Origin: Rhizobium sophoriradicis
GTDB lineage: Bacteria > Pseudomonadota > Alphaproteobacteria > Rhizobiales > Rhizobiaceae
Direction of reading: 5' to 3'
DNA: 64,000 nucleotides
NCBI RefSeq assembly: GCF_003939025.1
Contig: NZ_RQIH01000020.1
Span: forward strand, 52,985 to 116,984
In this document: positions 37,852 to 47,456 of the stretch, one piece after another
How the letters are laid out: each line of letters starts with the position of its first letter
Position numbering within the stretch: the stretch's first letter is position 1
The notes under the pieces: generated by a model
Told to the model about the DNA's origin: nothing
What the model saw: only the letters and a program-made list of their open reading frames with translations
Databases searched by the model: none
Program-made: the position numbers and the translations under genes

Positions 37852-40650
37852 TCACGCGGTTCGGGTCCCAACAGATGCGGGAGGCAAGCGCATGAGTGCC
37901 ACCCCTTCCTCTGCGGGCATCGGCGTAAGATGGGAATCACCGCGAGAGAACTCGGGCACTGCGTTTGCAGCGAGAAGTTCGGACTTCGGGATGGGCTTGC
38001 TATAGTAGAACCCCTGTGCCACAGCGCAGCCGCTTTCAGCCAAGAATTTTTCTTGATCGACCGTCTCCACGCCCTCAGCGACTACATTTTGCCCTAGGCA
38101 GCGCGCAATTGAGAGAATTGCCTTGACCAGTTCTCTACTTCGCTTGTCGGATCGATTGATGAATGACCGGTCAATTTTGAGGGTATCAATGGGAAAGTTA
38201 GCCAAATAGCTCAGAGATGAGTAGCCGGTGCCGAAATCATCGATCGCTATGGAAATTCCGCTCGCATGCAATTGAGAGAGTGTCGTCGAAACGCCCTCGC
38301 AGTTATGGAGCAGGAGACTCTCAGTTATTTCAACCTCGATCCACTCCGCACGACAACCGGTTTCCTGCAATACGTCCGCCACCGTTTGCGACAAACGCGG
38401 GCATTGAAACTGCTTAGGAGACAAATTTATCGCAATCTTGTGCGGGGGCAGTCCATCTGCATTCATGACGGCAGCCGTGCAACACGCCTCATGCAGCACC
38501 CATCGTCCAAGATCGATGATCAATCCCGTTTCCTCGGCGACACCTATGAATTCTCCCGGAGGGATCATTCCCATCTTCGGATGATGCCATCGTAGCAGTG
38601 CTTCTGAACCGATCACCTTTCCGTTGTCCAATAGGACCTTTGGCTGATAATGGAGTTCAAGTTGCTCATGTTTCAAAGCTAGGCGTAGGTCTGATTCTAG
38701 CGCTAGGCGCTTTTCAGCCCCAATCGTGAGATCCTTTGAGTAGAAGCGGAAGTTGCTACGCCCCGAGCGCTTCGCCAAATACATCGCAGAATCCGCATAT
38801 TTCACCAAATCGTCGGGAGCGTCGCCGTCATTTGGAAATACCGATATCCCGATGCTGCAGGATACAAAGATCTCCCTGTCGGAAAGCATGAAGCGTTCGC
38901 CGAATGCGGCAAGCATTCTGCTGGCAATTTGAGCCAAATCGTCATTGTCCTGAACATTGGGCAGCAAGACTGCAAATTCATCTCCACCGAGTCTCGCCAC
39001 GGTGTCGCTGGCACGGACGCCTTTTTTCATGCGTGTCGCCACCTGCCGCAGCAACTCGTCACCAACGGGATGTCCCATAGTGTCATTGATCGCTTTGAAA
39101 TGGTCCATGTCGATCAGCATCACCCCGGCTCGCTGGCCCGCCGAAGCCGCGTCCCCGATCATCTCGCGTAGCCGTTCATTGAAAAGTGTCCGGTTAGGCA
39201 GGCCGGTCAGAGAATCGTAGAATGCCATCTGATGGATTTTCTTACGGGACGTGTCCAGTTCGGTGATATCGCGGGCGACGCCGAGGATCCCCATCAGCTT
39301 TCCCCCCGTGAATACCGGAACCTTACGAGTCTCCAAAAGCGTTGATCGACCGTCCTCGTGAGCGGTAAACCGTTCCTCATTGATGAGAATACGGCCGGCT
39401 TGCATGGCCTCCTCATCCTTGTCACGAAAAAATTGGGCGAGTTCGGGAGTAAACAGGTCATAATCCGTTTTCCCGACGATTTCCGCTTCTGCCTTGCCGA
39501 CCAATTCTTCGAAGGCATGATTGCACAACAGATATTTGCCTGTTACGTCTTTCAGCCATACCATATCCGGAATGGTCTGCAGGACACTTAGGAGGCGAGC
39601 CCGAGCTTCAATAGTCGTGCCCTCGGCGTGCTTTCGTTCGGTAATATCGCGAGATAACACCAGAAAAGTGACGGTTGAGTGATTGCTGCTTGGTCGCCTT
39701 GCGACCGACAGTTCAAACCAACGGGATTCGCCGTTTGGTAGGGCTATACGGACACAACGACCGTAGGAGGCGCCGGTTTCATCGGCTTCTTCAAGAGCCA
39801 GCATAGCGATGTCGGCCTGATCTGGAGGGAGCACATCGCGGACAAGCTTGCCGAGCAGCACTTCTTTTCGCTGCGCCAGGATCTCCTGATTCCTTGCCCA
39901 GACCTGCAGGTAGCGACCGTCGGCATTTACCTCGAACAGAACGTCAGGAATGGCGGCAATAATTCCCTCTGCGAATTCAAGAGCCTCTTTGAGATCATGC
40001 TCCGCACGTTTTCGCTCTGTGATGTCCAACATCGCGCCAACCAAGCCGATCCTGTTACCAGCGATATCAGTGATTGCGGTCTTGCTGAGTAAAAGATCAA
40101 CGACACCACCATTCTCGGTGGTGGCCTTTGCTTCATATTGCTGAACACCGCCATTTGCAAAAAGCGCCTCGTCCAACGCGGCATACGTCTCGGCTATGGG
40201 TGCGGGCACCAAATCGAAAACGGTTTTTCCGATAATATCTCCCTTTGAGCGGCCGGAGAAGCTTTCGAAGGCCCTGTTGCAACCAAGGTGTATCCCATCT
40301 CTGTTTTTGAAGAAGACGGGTAACGGGATCGCGTCGAGTACGACGGCACTGGACATCTCTTCGGCGTTGAATGGCAAGTCGACGTTTGTCGCAGGATGCC
40401 GGGGATTCGCCCGGAAAGCCTTCTCAAACGGTTGCTTCAGACTTGCGACATCTGCGTCGTGACCGTCCGATGGCCGGACAACGGAGGCTTCCGAAAATGG
40501 CGGGGCCGTGCCCGTGGCAAGCGGAGGGCTGGCATTGACCGCGTTGCGGAAGGCTCCACGCCCCTGGTCGATTTGAGCATCAGTCGCCATCTGCACTTCC
40601 ACAGGCTGTTCGGGGCGGGATGTGCGTTCCGATTGACGTACGTGTTTCAT
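37852..40650 (-). CDS. PAS-GGDEF-EAL cyclic-di-GMP protein
   Basis: A 932-residue cytoplasmic protein. Three PAS domains (about 96-214, 220-339, 346-464, each ending in a DITER/DITEL-type motif) precede a diguanylate cyclase domain with RLGGDEFAVLL (about 553-563) and an EAL phosphodiesterase domain with SEALLRWHHP, AIDDFGTGYSSLSYL and LKIDRSFI. Both catalytic signatures look intact, so it could make and degrade c-di-GMP depending on the PAS input. I chose the ATG at 40650 because AGGA lies seven bases upstream. No membrane segment is seen. It stands alone next to a chemoreceptor. Confidence 0.93.
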   Translation of the reverse strand: MKHVRQSERTSRPEQPVEVQMATDAQIDQGRGAFRNAVNASPPLATGTAPPFSEASVVRPSDGHDADVASLKQPFEKAFRANPRHPATNVDLPFNAEEMSSAVVLDAIPLPVFFKNRDGIHLGCNRAFESFSGRSKGDIIGKTVFDLVPAPIAETYAALDEALFANGGVQQYEAKATTENGGVVDLLLSKTAITDIAGNRIGLVGAMLDITERKRAEHDLKEALEFAEGIIAAIPDVLFEVNADGRYLQVWARNQEILAQRKEVLLGKLVRDVLPPDQADIAMLALEEADETGASYGRCVRIALPNGESRWFELSVARRPSSNHSTVTFLVLSRDITERKHAEGTTIEARARLLSVLQTIPDMVWLKDVTGKYLLCNHAFEELVGKAEAEIVGKTDYDLFTPELAQFFRDKDEEAMQAGRILINEERFTAHEDGRSTLLETRKVPVFTGGKLMGILGVARDITELDTSRKKIHQMAFYDSLTGLPNRTLFNERLREMIGDAASAGQRAGVMLIDMDHFKAINDTMGHPVGDELLRQVATRMKKGVRASDTVARLGGDEFAVLLPNVQDNDDLAQIASRMLAAFGERFMLSDREIFVSCSIGISVFPNDGDAPDDLVKYADSAMYLAKRSGRSNFRFYSKDLTIGAEKRLALESDLRLALKHEQLELHYQPKVLLDNGKVIGSEALLRWHHPKMGMIPPGEFIGVAEETGLIIDLGRWVLHEACCTAAVMNADGLPPHKIAINLSPKQFQCPRLSQTVADVLQETGCRAEWIEVEITESLLLHNCEGVSTTLSQLHASGISIAIDDFGTGYSSLSYLANFPIDTLKIDRSFINRSDKRSRELVKAILSIARCLGQNVVAEGVETVDQEKFLAESGCAVAQGFYYSKPIPKSELLAANAVPEFSRGDSHLTPMPAEEGVALMRLPPASVGTRTA

Positions 40651-40825
40651 GTGCCTGTCCTGCTTTGTCACGTGGCTGAGCAATCATGCGTCAAGCCAGC
40701 ATTTTGTTAGGACCGCACAAGTCATTTGGCGGAGTACCATGCCGCTACCCCACCGGGATATCGCTCTCATTCAGAATCATCAAAGACGTGTATTTGCATG
40801 TGGTCGGCGACGCCGCCCATATCAT

Positions 40826-43087
40826 TTAGAACGCTTGCCAATCATCATTCGAAGGCGCGAGCACCAGGTTACCACGGCGCATCGGATAGTCTCCGCGGTC
40901 AACCATTGTCTGACCGGGCGGGAAGCTCTTCCCAAGTTCGCCCGTGACCTTCTGTGGCTTCCCGCTCTCGTCTTTGAAGTGGAAATGTTTCAACAGTGCG
41001 GCTAGGCTTTGGCTCTCTTGAGCGAGGTGCGATCCTGCAGTATTCATCTCCGCGACCATGCTCGCATTTTCTTGAGTGGCATGGTCCATATGGTTAACCG
41101 CGCCGTTGATCTCGCGCAGGCCCGACGATTGTTCCTGGGAGGCCGTTGCGATTGCGTCCATATGAAGATTTACATCCTGCACAAGCTCTTCAATCGTTCT
41201 CAGGCCCGATCCGGTTTCACTCACGAGCCTTACGCCTTCGTCGACGGCAAGAGCTGAATTGCCGATGAGATCCTTGATTTCTTTTGCCGCTGTCGCTGAG
41301 CGCTGTGCAAGCTCCCTGACCTCCTGGGCAACAACCGCAAAGCCTTTTCCCGCGTCGCCAGCACGCGCTGCTTCGACGCCGGCGTTCAGCGCCAGGAGGT
41401 TCGTTTGGAAGGCGATCGCGTCGATGACGCTGATGATCTGGGAAATCTGCTTGGAGGAGTTTTCAATGCGATTCATGGCGCCGATAGCATCGCGTACAAC
41501 CCGACCGGACATTTCCGCATGATCTCGCATCTGTTGGACGGCTCCGCGCGCCTCAGCCGTCCTCTTCGTGGTCGACGCAACGTTGACGGTTATCTCCTCC
41601 AACGCCGCTGCAGTTTCCTCGAGCGAAGCCGCCTGCTGCTCCGTGAGTCTTGAAAGATTTTCAGATGCGGCCGAGACGCCCGAGCTGCCATTCGTGACCG
41701 TTTCAACTGAATGGCCGACGGTAACAAGCACGTCCCGGAGCTGACGAATGGAAGCGTTGAAATCCCTGCGCAAACTTTCAAACTGTGGCGCTAACGGCTC
41801 CTCAATCTCATAAATCAAGTCTCCATCCGCCATCCGCTTCAACCCGGTTGCCAATGCCGTCGTCGCTCGGATGAGGCGCTCTTCTGCTTCTTTTTCCGCC
41901 CTTACCTGAATATCCAGCTTCTCTTGGTCAGAACGAATGCGCTCAGCTTCCGCGGATGTCTCCAGGTTACTTTTCTGTATGGCCGCGCCGCGGAAAAACT
42001 CAAGGCAACGCGCCATGTCCCCGATCTCGTCGCGTCGGATCGTCAAGGGCACCGGCGCCGACGTATCGCCTTCTGCGAGTGCCTTCATTCGGCTTGTCAG
42101 AGTCCGAATGGAGCTTGAAATTCTCCGAACGACCGAAATGCACAAAATGAGTACCGTAGACATGATCAGAAGCGTGGCGCCGGAGTAGCCGATAAAGGCA
42201 TTGCGAAGATCGGCGTAACGCTGAAATGCCATCTCGTCCAACTCGTCGCCGGTGCGCATAATGAGTGCGGTCAACAAAGCAGCCCGCTGTTGGGTGATTT
42301 CATTCCATCGATCCAACGTCTCGGGGGGGAAGGAAACGCCCGGCTGGTTTGCATACATCTGATCGCGAACGCCCGCGATGAACTTGCCTGCGGCGCTGGC
42401 CTCGAAGTCGTCATAAGATTTGACGAGATCGGCGGGGAGAAATTCCTGCATCGCAGGCACATAAAGCTGCTTTAGATTTTTTGACTGTAAGAGGGACGAA
42501 AATAGATCGACGGACATGGCTGAATTTTTGACGTAGGCTCGGCCGGGCCTGATCTCCAGCAAACTAGCTTCCGTGATCTGCATGAGCGCGTGAAAACCGG
42601 TAATTTGGCGTGCTAAATCCAAATCATTGACAGTCGCCCCAGTGCGACGGACGAGCTCCAAGCCCGCAAGGGCAGCTGGGCGCAAAGCAACAGCTCCCTC
42701 CGCCTCGCTAGCCGTTCCGTCATCGACGCGCCGGCGGAAGCTATCGATATTGTCCCGCCTTTCACGAATGATCTGTACCGCCCGTTCTATGGCCGGATCG
42801 TCGAATGCCTTTTTCCAAGAGTCGTAAGCGGAAAAGACCGCTGTAAAAGCCCTGTCCGATGCAGCTTGCTTTGCCCGACGCACGTCGGCGCCTGCAAACG
42901 CTTCCGCCGCTATAGCTTGGGCGAGGAATCCGCCTTCCCGCCCAAGTCGCTGCGTTGTTTGTGCGCTGCGGAAGGTAGAGTATTCTCGGTAATATCCCAG
43001 TGATGTTGATACTCCGATGATTACGAACGCCGTCAACGGGATAATTGCCAAAATCATTAAAAGTAGAGATAGCGGCAGTCTCGACAT
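40826..43087 (-). CDS. Methyl-accepting chemotaxis protein with large sensor domain
   Basis: A 753-residue membrane receptor with membrane helices at about 7-29 and 296-320. Between them lies a roughly 265-residue helical periplasmic domain of the NIT (nitrate/nitrite sensing) style; that family call is tentative. A HAMP region (RRISSSIRTLTSRMKALAEG) and a signalling domain with the hairpin tip FQTNLLALNAGVEAARAGDA follow. It lacks an obvious C-terminal CheR-binding pentapeptide. It is read in the same direction as the cyclic-di-GMP gene, with about 175 bases between. Confidence 0.92.
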   Translation of the reverse strand: MSRLPLSLLLMILAIIPLTAFVIIGVSTSLGYYREYSTFRSAQTTQRLGREGGFLAQAIAAEAFAGADVRRAKQAASDRAFTAVFSAYDSWKKAFDDPAIERAVQIIRERRDNIDSFRRRVDDGTASEAEGAVALRPAALAGLELVRRTGATVNDLDLARQITGFHALMQITEASLLEIRPGRAYVKNSAMSVDLFSSLLQSKNLKQLYVPAMQEFLPADLVKSYDDFEASAAGKFIAGVRDQMYANQPGVSFPPETLDRWNEITQQRAALLTALIMRTGDELDEMAFQRYADLRNAFIGYSGATLLIMSTVLILCISVVRRISSSIRTLTSRMKALAEGDTSAPVPLTIRRDEIGDMARCLEFFRGAAIQKSNLETSAEAERIRSDQEKLDIQVRAEKEAEERLIRATTALATGLKRMADGDLIYEIEEPLAPQFESLRRDFNASIRQLRDVLVTVGHSVETVTNGSSGVSAASENLSRLTEQQAASLEETAAALEEITVNVASTTKRTAEARGAVQQMRDHAEMSGRVVRDAIGAMNRIENSSKQISQIISVIDAIAFQTNLLALNAGVEAARAGDAGKGFAVVAQEVRELAQRSATAAKEIKDLIGNSALAVDEGVRLVSETGSGLRTIEELVQDVNLHMDAIATASQEQSSGLREINGAVNHMDHATQENASMVAEMNTAGSHLAQESQSLAALLKHFHFKDESGKPQKVTGELGKSFPPGQTMVDRGDYPMRRGNLVLAPSNDDWQAF

Positions 43088-43379
43088 ATGTTCCTCATAG
43101 ACGACTATAAATTACACCGGCTTCCATTAGCGACGCGGTCCAGAACATTGCGACATTGACCGCTATGTGTGAGATGACCTCGGCATAATTACTATAAGAT
43201 TAACCCCTGTAGTGGTCTTGAACTGCGTTGCGCAGATCGGAACATCGTCGCGTTCAGGGGATCATCTGCAAGACAGATCTTGGGCCGAGGCAGTCGGCTT
43301 TTCTGGAGAGTGCTGTTGCTACAAGCCTTGAGGACGGTCGAGCGTGCCGGCTGATCGTAGCTCGGTCGGCGCAATCTGC

Positions 43380-44351
43380 TTATGATATACGCAATGTTTC
43401 CGAGGGAAGTACCCCATAGCGCTTGCGATAGTCCGCAGAAAATCTGCCTCTATGCACGAAGCCCCATTTCAGAGCGACCTGCGTGACCGAGAGGCCAGGT
43501 TCGCCTGTCATCAGTTCCTGATGCACTAATTCCAACCGTAGGTGCTGCAGGAATGCCAGAGGGGTCGTATTCCGAAAGTTGCGAAAACCGCTTTGAAGAG
43601 TGCGTCGGCTTACGCCACAAGCCGTTGCGATTTCCTCAAGAGATAGCGGCCGAGTAATATTGGCACGCATATAGTCGACCGCCCGCTTAACGGCCTTGGG
43701 TAAGGGTGATTCAGCAACGCGGCATAACTCAGATGAGTAGCGATGCTGCGCAGCTTCGATCAAAAGCTCCATCGTCGTTTCAGTGAGGTGATGAAGTGCT
43801 ATCGGTGATTGAAGGAGGGTTCCGTCTCGTAATCCAGCATACAGCACTGGTACCAGTTGAACCAAAAGGGAGCCGAACCCGACCGATAGGTCGATTTCTG
43901 GCGAGAAATCGAGGCTGCCTCTTATTGGCGTATTGAGCCGACATCCCAAACGGCGCGTCAGCTCATCATGGGCGATCCTAAGCCCCAAATGTTTCCTGGG
44001 CCCAATGAATTGGGTCGTACTCGCCGACATACTGTTCACGAAAACGCCCCGCGTTCCCTCTGACGGGATTTGTCTGCCGTCAACGGTAACGACCGATCGC
44101 CCATGTAGTGGAAGCATGATGATGTTTGCCTCCGCCGGTCCCCGGTGCTGGACCGTTAGGTCGCCCTCGTAGTGCGCGGCAATAACTGCAATCGGACCAT
44201 TGGTAATCGCATGTACATCGTAGGCGATCGTCTTATCGCCATGTACATGCGCTTCAGATTGCGGGGAAAGCCTCGAAAGCGCTGCCGCGAGTTCCTCGCT
44301 GCAGGTACCTTTGAGCGAGAAATGGTCAATCTTAGAGGGGGACACTCTCAA
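43380..44351 (-). CDS. AraC-family transcriptional regulator
   Basis: A 323-residue regulator with an N-terminal cupin-like AraC-binding domain (IIMLPLHGRSVVTVDGRQIP) and a C-terminal double helix-turn-helix (LSLEEIATACGVSRRTLQSG, then LSVTQVALKWGFVHRGRFSA). It lies at the border of the catabolic island, 290 bases from the NADH dehydrogenase gene and in the same direction. It is the only complete regulator in the island, so it may control it, but the palindromes found upstream of the operons do not look like typical AraC sites. Confidence 0.9.
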   Translation of the reverse strand: MRVSPSKIDHFSLKGTCSEELAAALSRLSPQSEAHVHGDKTIAYDVHAITNGPIAVIAAHYEGDLTVQHRGPAEANIIMLPLHGRSVVTVDGRQIPSEGTRGVFVNSMSASTTQFIGPRKHLGLRIAHDELTRRLGCRLNTPIRGSLDFSPEIDLSVGFGSLLVQLVPVLYAGLRDGTLLQSPIALHHLTETTMELLIEAAQHRYSSELCRVAESPLPKAVKRAVDYMRANITRPLSLEEIATACGVSRRTLQSGFRNFRNTTPLAFLQHLRLELVHQELMTGEPGLSVTQVALKWGFVHRGRFSADYRKRYGVLPSETLRIS

Positions 44352-44641
44352 CTCTCCACATCATCACTTCCTTCCCGAAACGGTATTCAAGCATGAGGCC
44401 CGCCTATCGCTAACGACAGGCGGACAGGGCAATTGACTTGTCGCGGCCAGTCCTCGCCGTGAATTCGACGCAGTCGAAGTCGCCTAAGTTGATAGTGCGA
44501 AGATCAATCATTGTTATATATGGAACTCCGACAGAATTGTTACCTGCTGCCAACCATCGCTTCGCAACCGATTCCCAAATGTCTGGCCTTTGATGGTCTC
44601 CATTCACGGCCCAGCAGACTCGGGCGTGCTCGCGCTAGCGA

Positions 44642-45907
44642 CTAAACCTCATCCTTTAAGGTTTCTTTTTGCGTGATCAAACGTGCGGAGTGATGGCCGG
44701 AAACAAAGATCCATAGCCAGCTTAGTCCAACTGCCAATCTGCTCCTCGTACCTATCAGGAAGTAGATATGGGCAAGCCCCCAAATCCACCATGCAATTCC
44801 GCCCTTGAGCCGGATCTTCCCGAAGTCGATAACAGCCGAATTCGGCCCGATGGTAGCCAGGTTTCCCAGATGCCTATATCTGAACGCACTTGGAGTGGGT
44901 GTACCCAGACGTCGTGCTTCAATTACCGAAGCGACATATTTGCCTTGCTGTTTGGCGGCGGGAGCCACTCCGGGGACGGGTGTTCCATCAGCGGCCTTCA
45001 CGGAGGCAGTATCTCCAATAATAAAAATCTCGGGCTTACCGCCAACAGTCAGATCTGGCTGCACGACCGCCCTACCCGCCCTGTCCTTTTCAGCACCGAC
45101 CCAGGCGGCGGCGTTCGACGCTTGCACCCCCGCAGCCCAGATGACGGTCCGGCTTGAAACGAACTCATCTCCGATCGCGATGCCGTTCTCGTTGCATGCC
45201 GTCACGGGAATGCCTGTTCTCACTTCGACGCCCATCTTGATTAGCGACTGCTCGGCATATCTCGAAAGTGCTTCCGGGAACACGGGTAGGACACGTGGAC
45301 CTGCCTCGATGAGAAGGATGCGCGCCGATCTGGTGTCGATGCTACGGAACTCCTCAACAAGGGTTCGTTGGGCCAGTTGCGCTATAATCCCAGCCATCTC
45401 CACGCCTGTCGGGCCTGCTCCGATTATGCTGAACGTGAGCATTGCCTTCCGCCGTTCGGGATCAGCCTCCAATTCGGCCTTCTCAAACGCGAGAAGAAGC
45501 CGCCGCCGGATGGTCGTCGCGTCTTCGAGTGCCTTTAGCCCGGGCGCAAACGGCTCCCACTCGTCCCGGCCAAAATAGGCGTGCCTTGCACCTGTCGCGA
45601 GAACGAGCGTGTCATAGGGAATAGCATTCCCATCCTTGAGCGATACTACGCGTGCCTCGGTATCAACGCCAACAACCTCGCCCAGCAGCGTCGATACATC
45701 CTTTCGTCCTCTGAACAATGCTCTGATGGGCCAAGCTATCTCCGAGGTTGCCAATACAGTCGTGGCAACTTGGTAGAGGAGCGGTTGAAAGAGGTGATGG
45801 TTGCGCCTGTCGACGATCGTTATGGAAGTGTCGGGACACTCGAGGTCCTTCGCTAACTGGAGTCCGGCAAAGCCACCGCCGACTACGACAACTCGATGCG
45901 TATCCAT
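44642..45907 (-). CDS. ndh: Type II NADH dehydrogenase (NDH-2)
   Basis: A 421-residue flavoprotein that oxidises NADH and feeds electrons to quinone without pumping protons. The FAD site is VVVVGGGFAGLQLAKDL at residues 6-22, the NAD site is FSIIGAGPTGVEMAGIIA at about 160-180, and the second FAD motif is GKPEIFIIGDTASV. The C-terminal hydrophobic helices (IAWWIWGLAHIYFLIG) anchor it to the membrane. I chose the ATG at 45907 because GAGGGAG lies five bases upstream. It lies downstream of a small ABM-type gene and could recycle NADH from the dehydrogenases of the island. Confidence 0.92.
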   Translation of the reverse strand: MDTHRVVVVGGGFAGLQLAKDLECPDTSITIVDRRNHHLFQPLLYQVATTVLATSEIAWPIRALFRGRKDVSTLLGEVVGVDTEARVVSLKDGNAIPYDTLVLATGARHAYFGRDEWEPFAPGLKALEDATTIRRRLLLAFEKAELEADPERRKAMLTFSIIGAGPTGVEMAGIIAQLAQRTLVEEFRSIDTRSARILLIEAGPRVLPVFPEALSRYAEQSLIKMGVEVRTGIPVTACNENGIAIGDEFVSSRTVIWAAGVQASNAAAWVGAEKDRAGRAVVQPDLTVGGKPEIFIIGDTASVKAADGTPVPGVAPAAKQQGKYVASVIEARRLGTPTPSAFRYRHLGNLATIGPNSAVIDFGKIRLKGGIAWWIWGLAHIYFLIGTRSRLAVGLSWLWIFVSGHHSARLITQKETLKDEV

Positions 45908-45970
45908 TTCGTCTCCCTCAAACCTGCGCGCTCGGGGCGCGCGCCTCGTAGAAATGGCCATTGCGCCCGA

Positions 45971-46282
45971 TCAGTCGCTGATACGGGTATTTACATTAAT
46001 CGACGGTGGACTCACCAACAGTGGAAGAAGAGGCTCCAGCACCCGCTTGACATTAGGATGTTCGCCATGGCCAACGACAGCCGCCTCATTCTGCCAGCCG
46101 TCTAAGATGATGAAAGTGTTCGGATCGTCCGACCGCTGGTAGAGGTCGTAGTAGAGACAACCAGACTCTTCGCGGGCGGGTCCAATGAATTCCTGAAGGA
46201 GTTCTTTTACGCGGTTTCGATTTTGGGACGTGGTTTTGAATTCCACGACAAGGTGCTGTTCCTCTGACTTCTTCGATGTCAT
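45971..46282 (-). CDS. ABM-family (YgiN-like) monooxygenase
   Basis: A 103-residue dimeric alpha/beta-barrel protein of the antibiotic biosynthesis monooxygenase family: VVEFKTTSQNRNRVKELLQE, AREESGCLYYDLYQRSDDPN, then FIILDGWQNEAAVVGHGEHP. Relatives oxidise quinols or aromatic intermediates without a cofactor; some only bind ligands. It sits 12 bases after the alcohol dehydrogenase and 63 before ndh, probably in one operon. Confidence 0.88.
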   Translation of the reverse strand: MTSKKSEEQHLVVEFKTTSQNRNRVKELLQEFIGPAREESGCLYYDLYQRSDDPNTFIILDGWQNEAAVVGHGEHPNVKRVLEPLLPLLVSPPSINVNTRISD

Positions 46283-46294
46283 TTGCGCTGGCTC

Positions 46295-47398
46295 CTAGTT
46301 GAAAACGACGACCGGCTTGATCACTCGCCCGGCTTCGGCGTCCGCGATCGCTTCGTTGATCTTCTCGAAGGGATACTTGGTGATCAATTTTTGGAAGGGG
46401 AAAAGCCCAGCCTGATTAAGATCCATCATCTGCGGAATGAACAGCTGTGGAATCTGATCACCAAGGATCGCACCCTGGATCTTGCGATTGAACACCATTA
46501 GATCGAGGGGGATGGGAATGTCGTTCCCGAGCGCGTCGAGGCCGAGCAAGACAACGTGCCCGCCGGCACGGGTGCACTTGATCGAGTTCAGAATAACCGG
46601 AATGATGCCAACTGCGTCGATCGCGAAGTCGGCACCGCCGCCCGTCAGCGCATGGATCTGGTTGACTACGTCGGGATCTTTGCCGTTGATCGCATGTGTG
46701 GCACCAAGCCCCATGGCCATGTCTAGCCTCTGCTGATTCAGATCTATGATGATAATCTTGCTGCACCGACGAACTTTGGCGGCCATCACGGCGGCCATGC
46801 CGACAGCACCTGCGCCGAAAACGGCTATCGTCGACCCTATTTCCGGCTTCATCGCGTTTATCACTGTTCCTGCACCTGTTGCCATGCCGCACCCGAGTGG
46901 CGCAGCGTCGGTAAGGTCGAGGTCTGTTTTCGGCAAAAGCGCTGCATTGTTTTCAGTCGCAAGGATATGCGTCGCAAAGGACGACTGGCCCACGAAATTG
47001 CTGCCAATGCCAACTTCATCGCAGAGCAATGCCTTCTTACCATTCGGACGAAGCCCCGTAAGATTGTACTGGGTATAGTTTTGGCAGTTCATTGGGTGAG
47101 AACGGCGGCAGTCGGCGCAGAATCCGCATGAGCTCTGGCTCAGTGCGACGTGATCACCCACTTTGAGGCTCTGAACTTCTGGTCCGACCGCCTCGACGAC
47201 GCCGACGCCTTCGTGCCCCGGGATCACCGGTGCCGGCGGGCCAAAAATACCGTCGCGAAGCAGCAAGTCCGTGTGGCAGATCCCGCTCGCAACCGTGCGA
47301 ACCAGGATCTCGTTGCCTTCGGGGTCAGCCAGTTCGAGTTCACGGAATTCCAGCGGGCTCTTTGGCTTCACGGCGACAGCCGCAGTGATCTTCACCAT
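46295..47398 (-). CDS. Zinc-dependent alcohol dehydrogenase (aryl-alcohol type)
   Basis: A 367-residue medium-chain dehydrogenase. Catalytic zinc ligands lie in ASGICHTDLLLRD and GHEGVGVVEAVG, and the four-cysteine structural zinc loop in CGFCADCRRSHPMNC. The NAD-binding motif is VFGAGAVGMAAVMAA at about 195. It oxidises an alcohol, perhaps benzylic, to an aldehyde. The ATG at 47398 has AGGAG six bases upstream. It is downstream of the ABC permeases and is paralogous to the dehydrogenase at 53337. Confidence 0.92.
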   Translation of the reverse strand: MVKITAAVAVKPKSPLEFRELELADPEGNEILVRTVASGICHTDLLLRDGIFGPPAPVIPGHEGVGVVEAVGPEVQSLKVGDHVALSQSSCGFCADCRRSHPMNCQNYTQYNLTGLRPNGKKALLCDEVGIGSNFVGQSSFATHILATENNAALLPKTDLDLTDAAPLGCGMATGAGTVINAMKPEIGSTIAVFGAGAVGMAAVMAAKVRRCSKIIIIDLNQQRLDMAMGLGATHAINGKDPDVVNQIHALTGGGADFAIDAVGIIPVILNSIKCTRAGGHVVLLGLDALGNDIPIPLDLMVFNRKIQGAILGDQIPQLFIPQMMDLNQAGLFPFQKLITKYPFEKINEAIADAEAGRVIKPVVVFN

Positions 47399-47456
47399 TA
47401 TATTCTCCTGCGTTCTCCCGCAATTGCTACGGGAATGACTTGATCGGTCCGACGGA

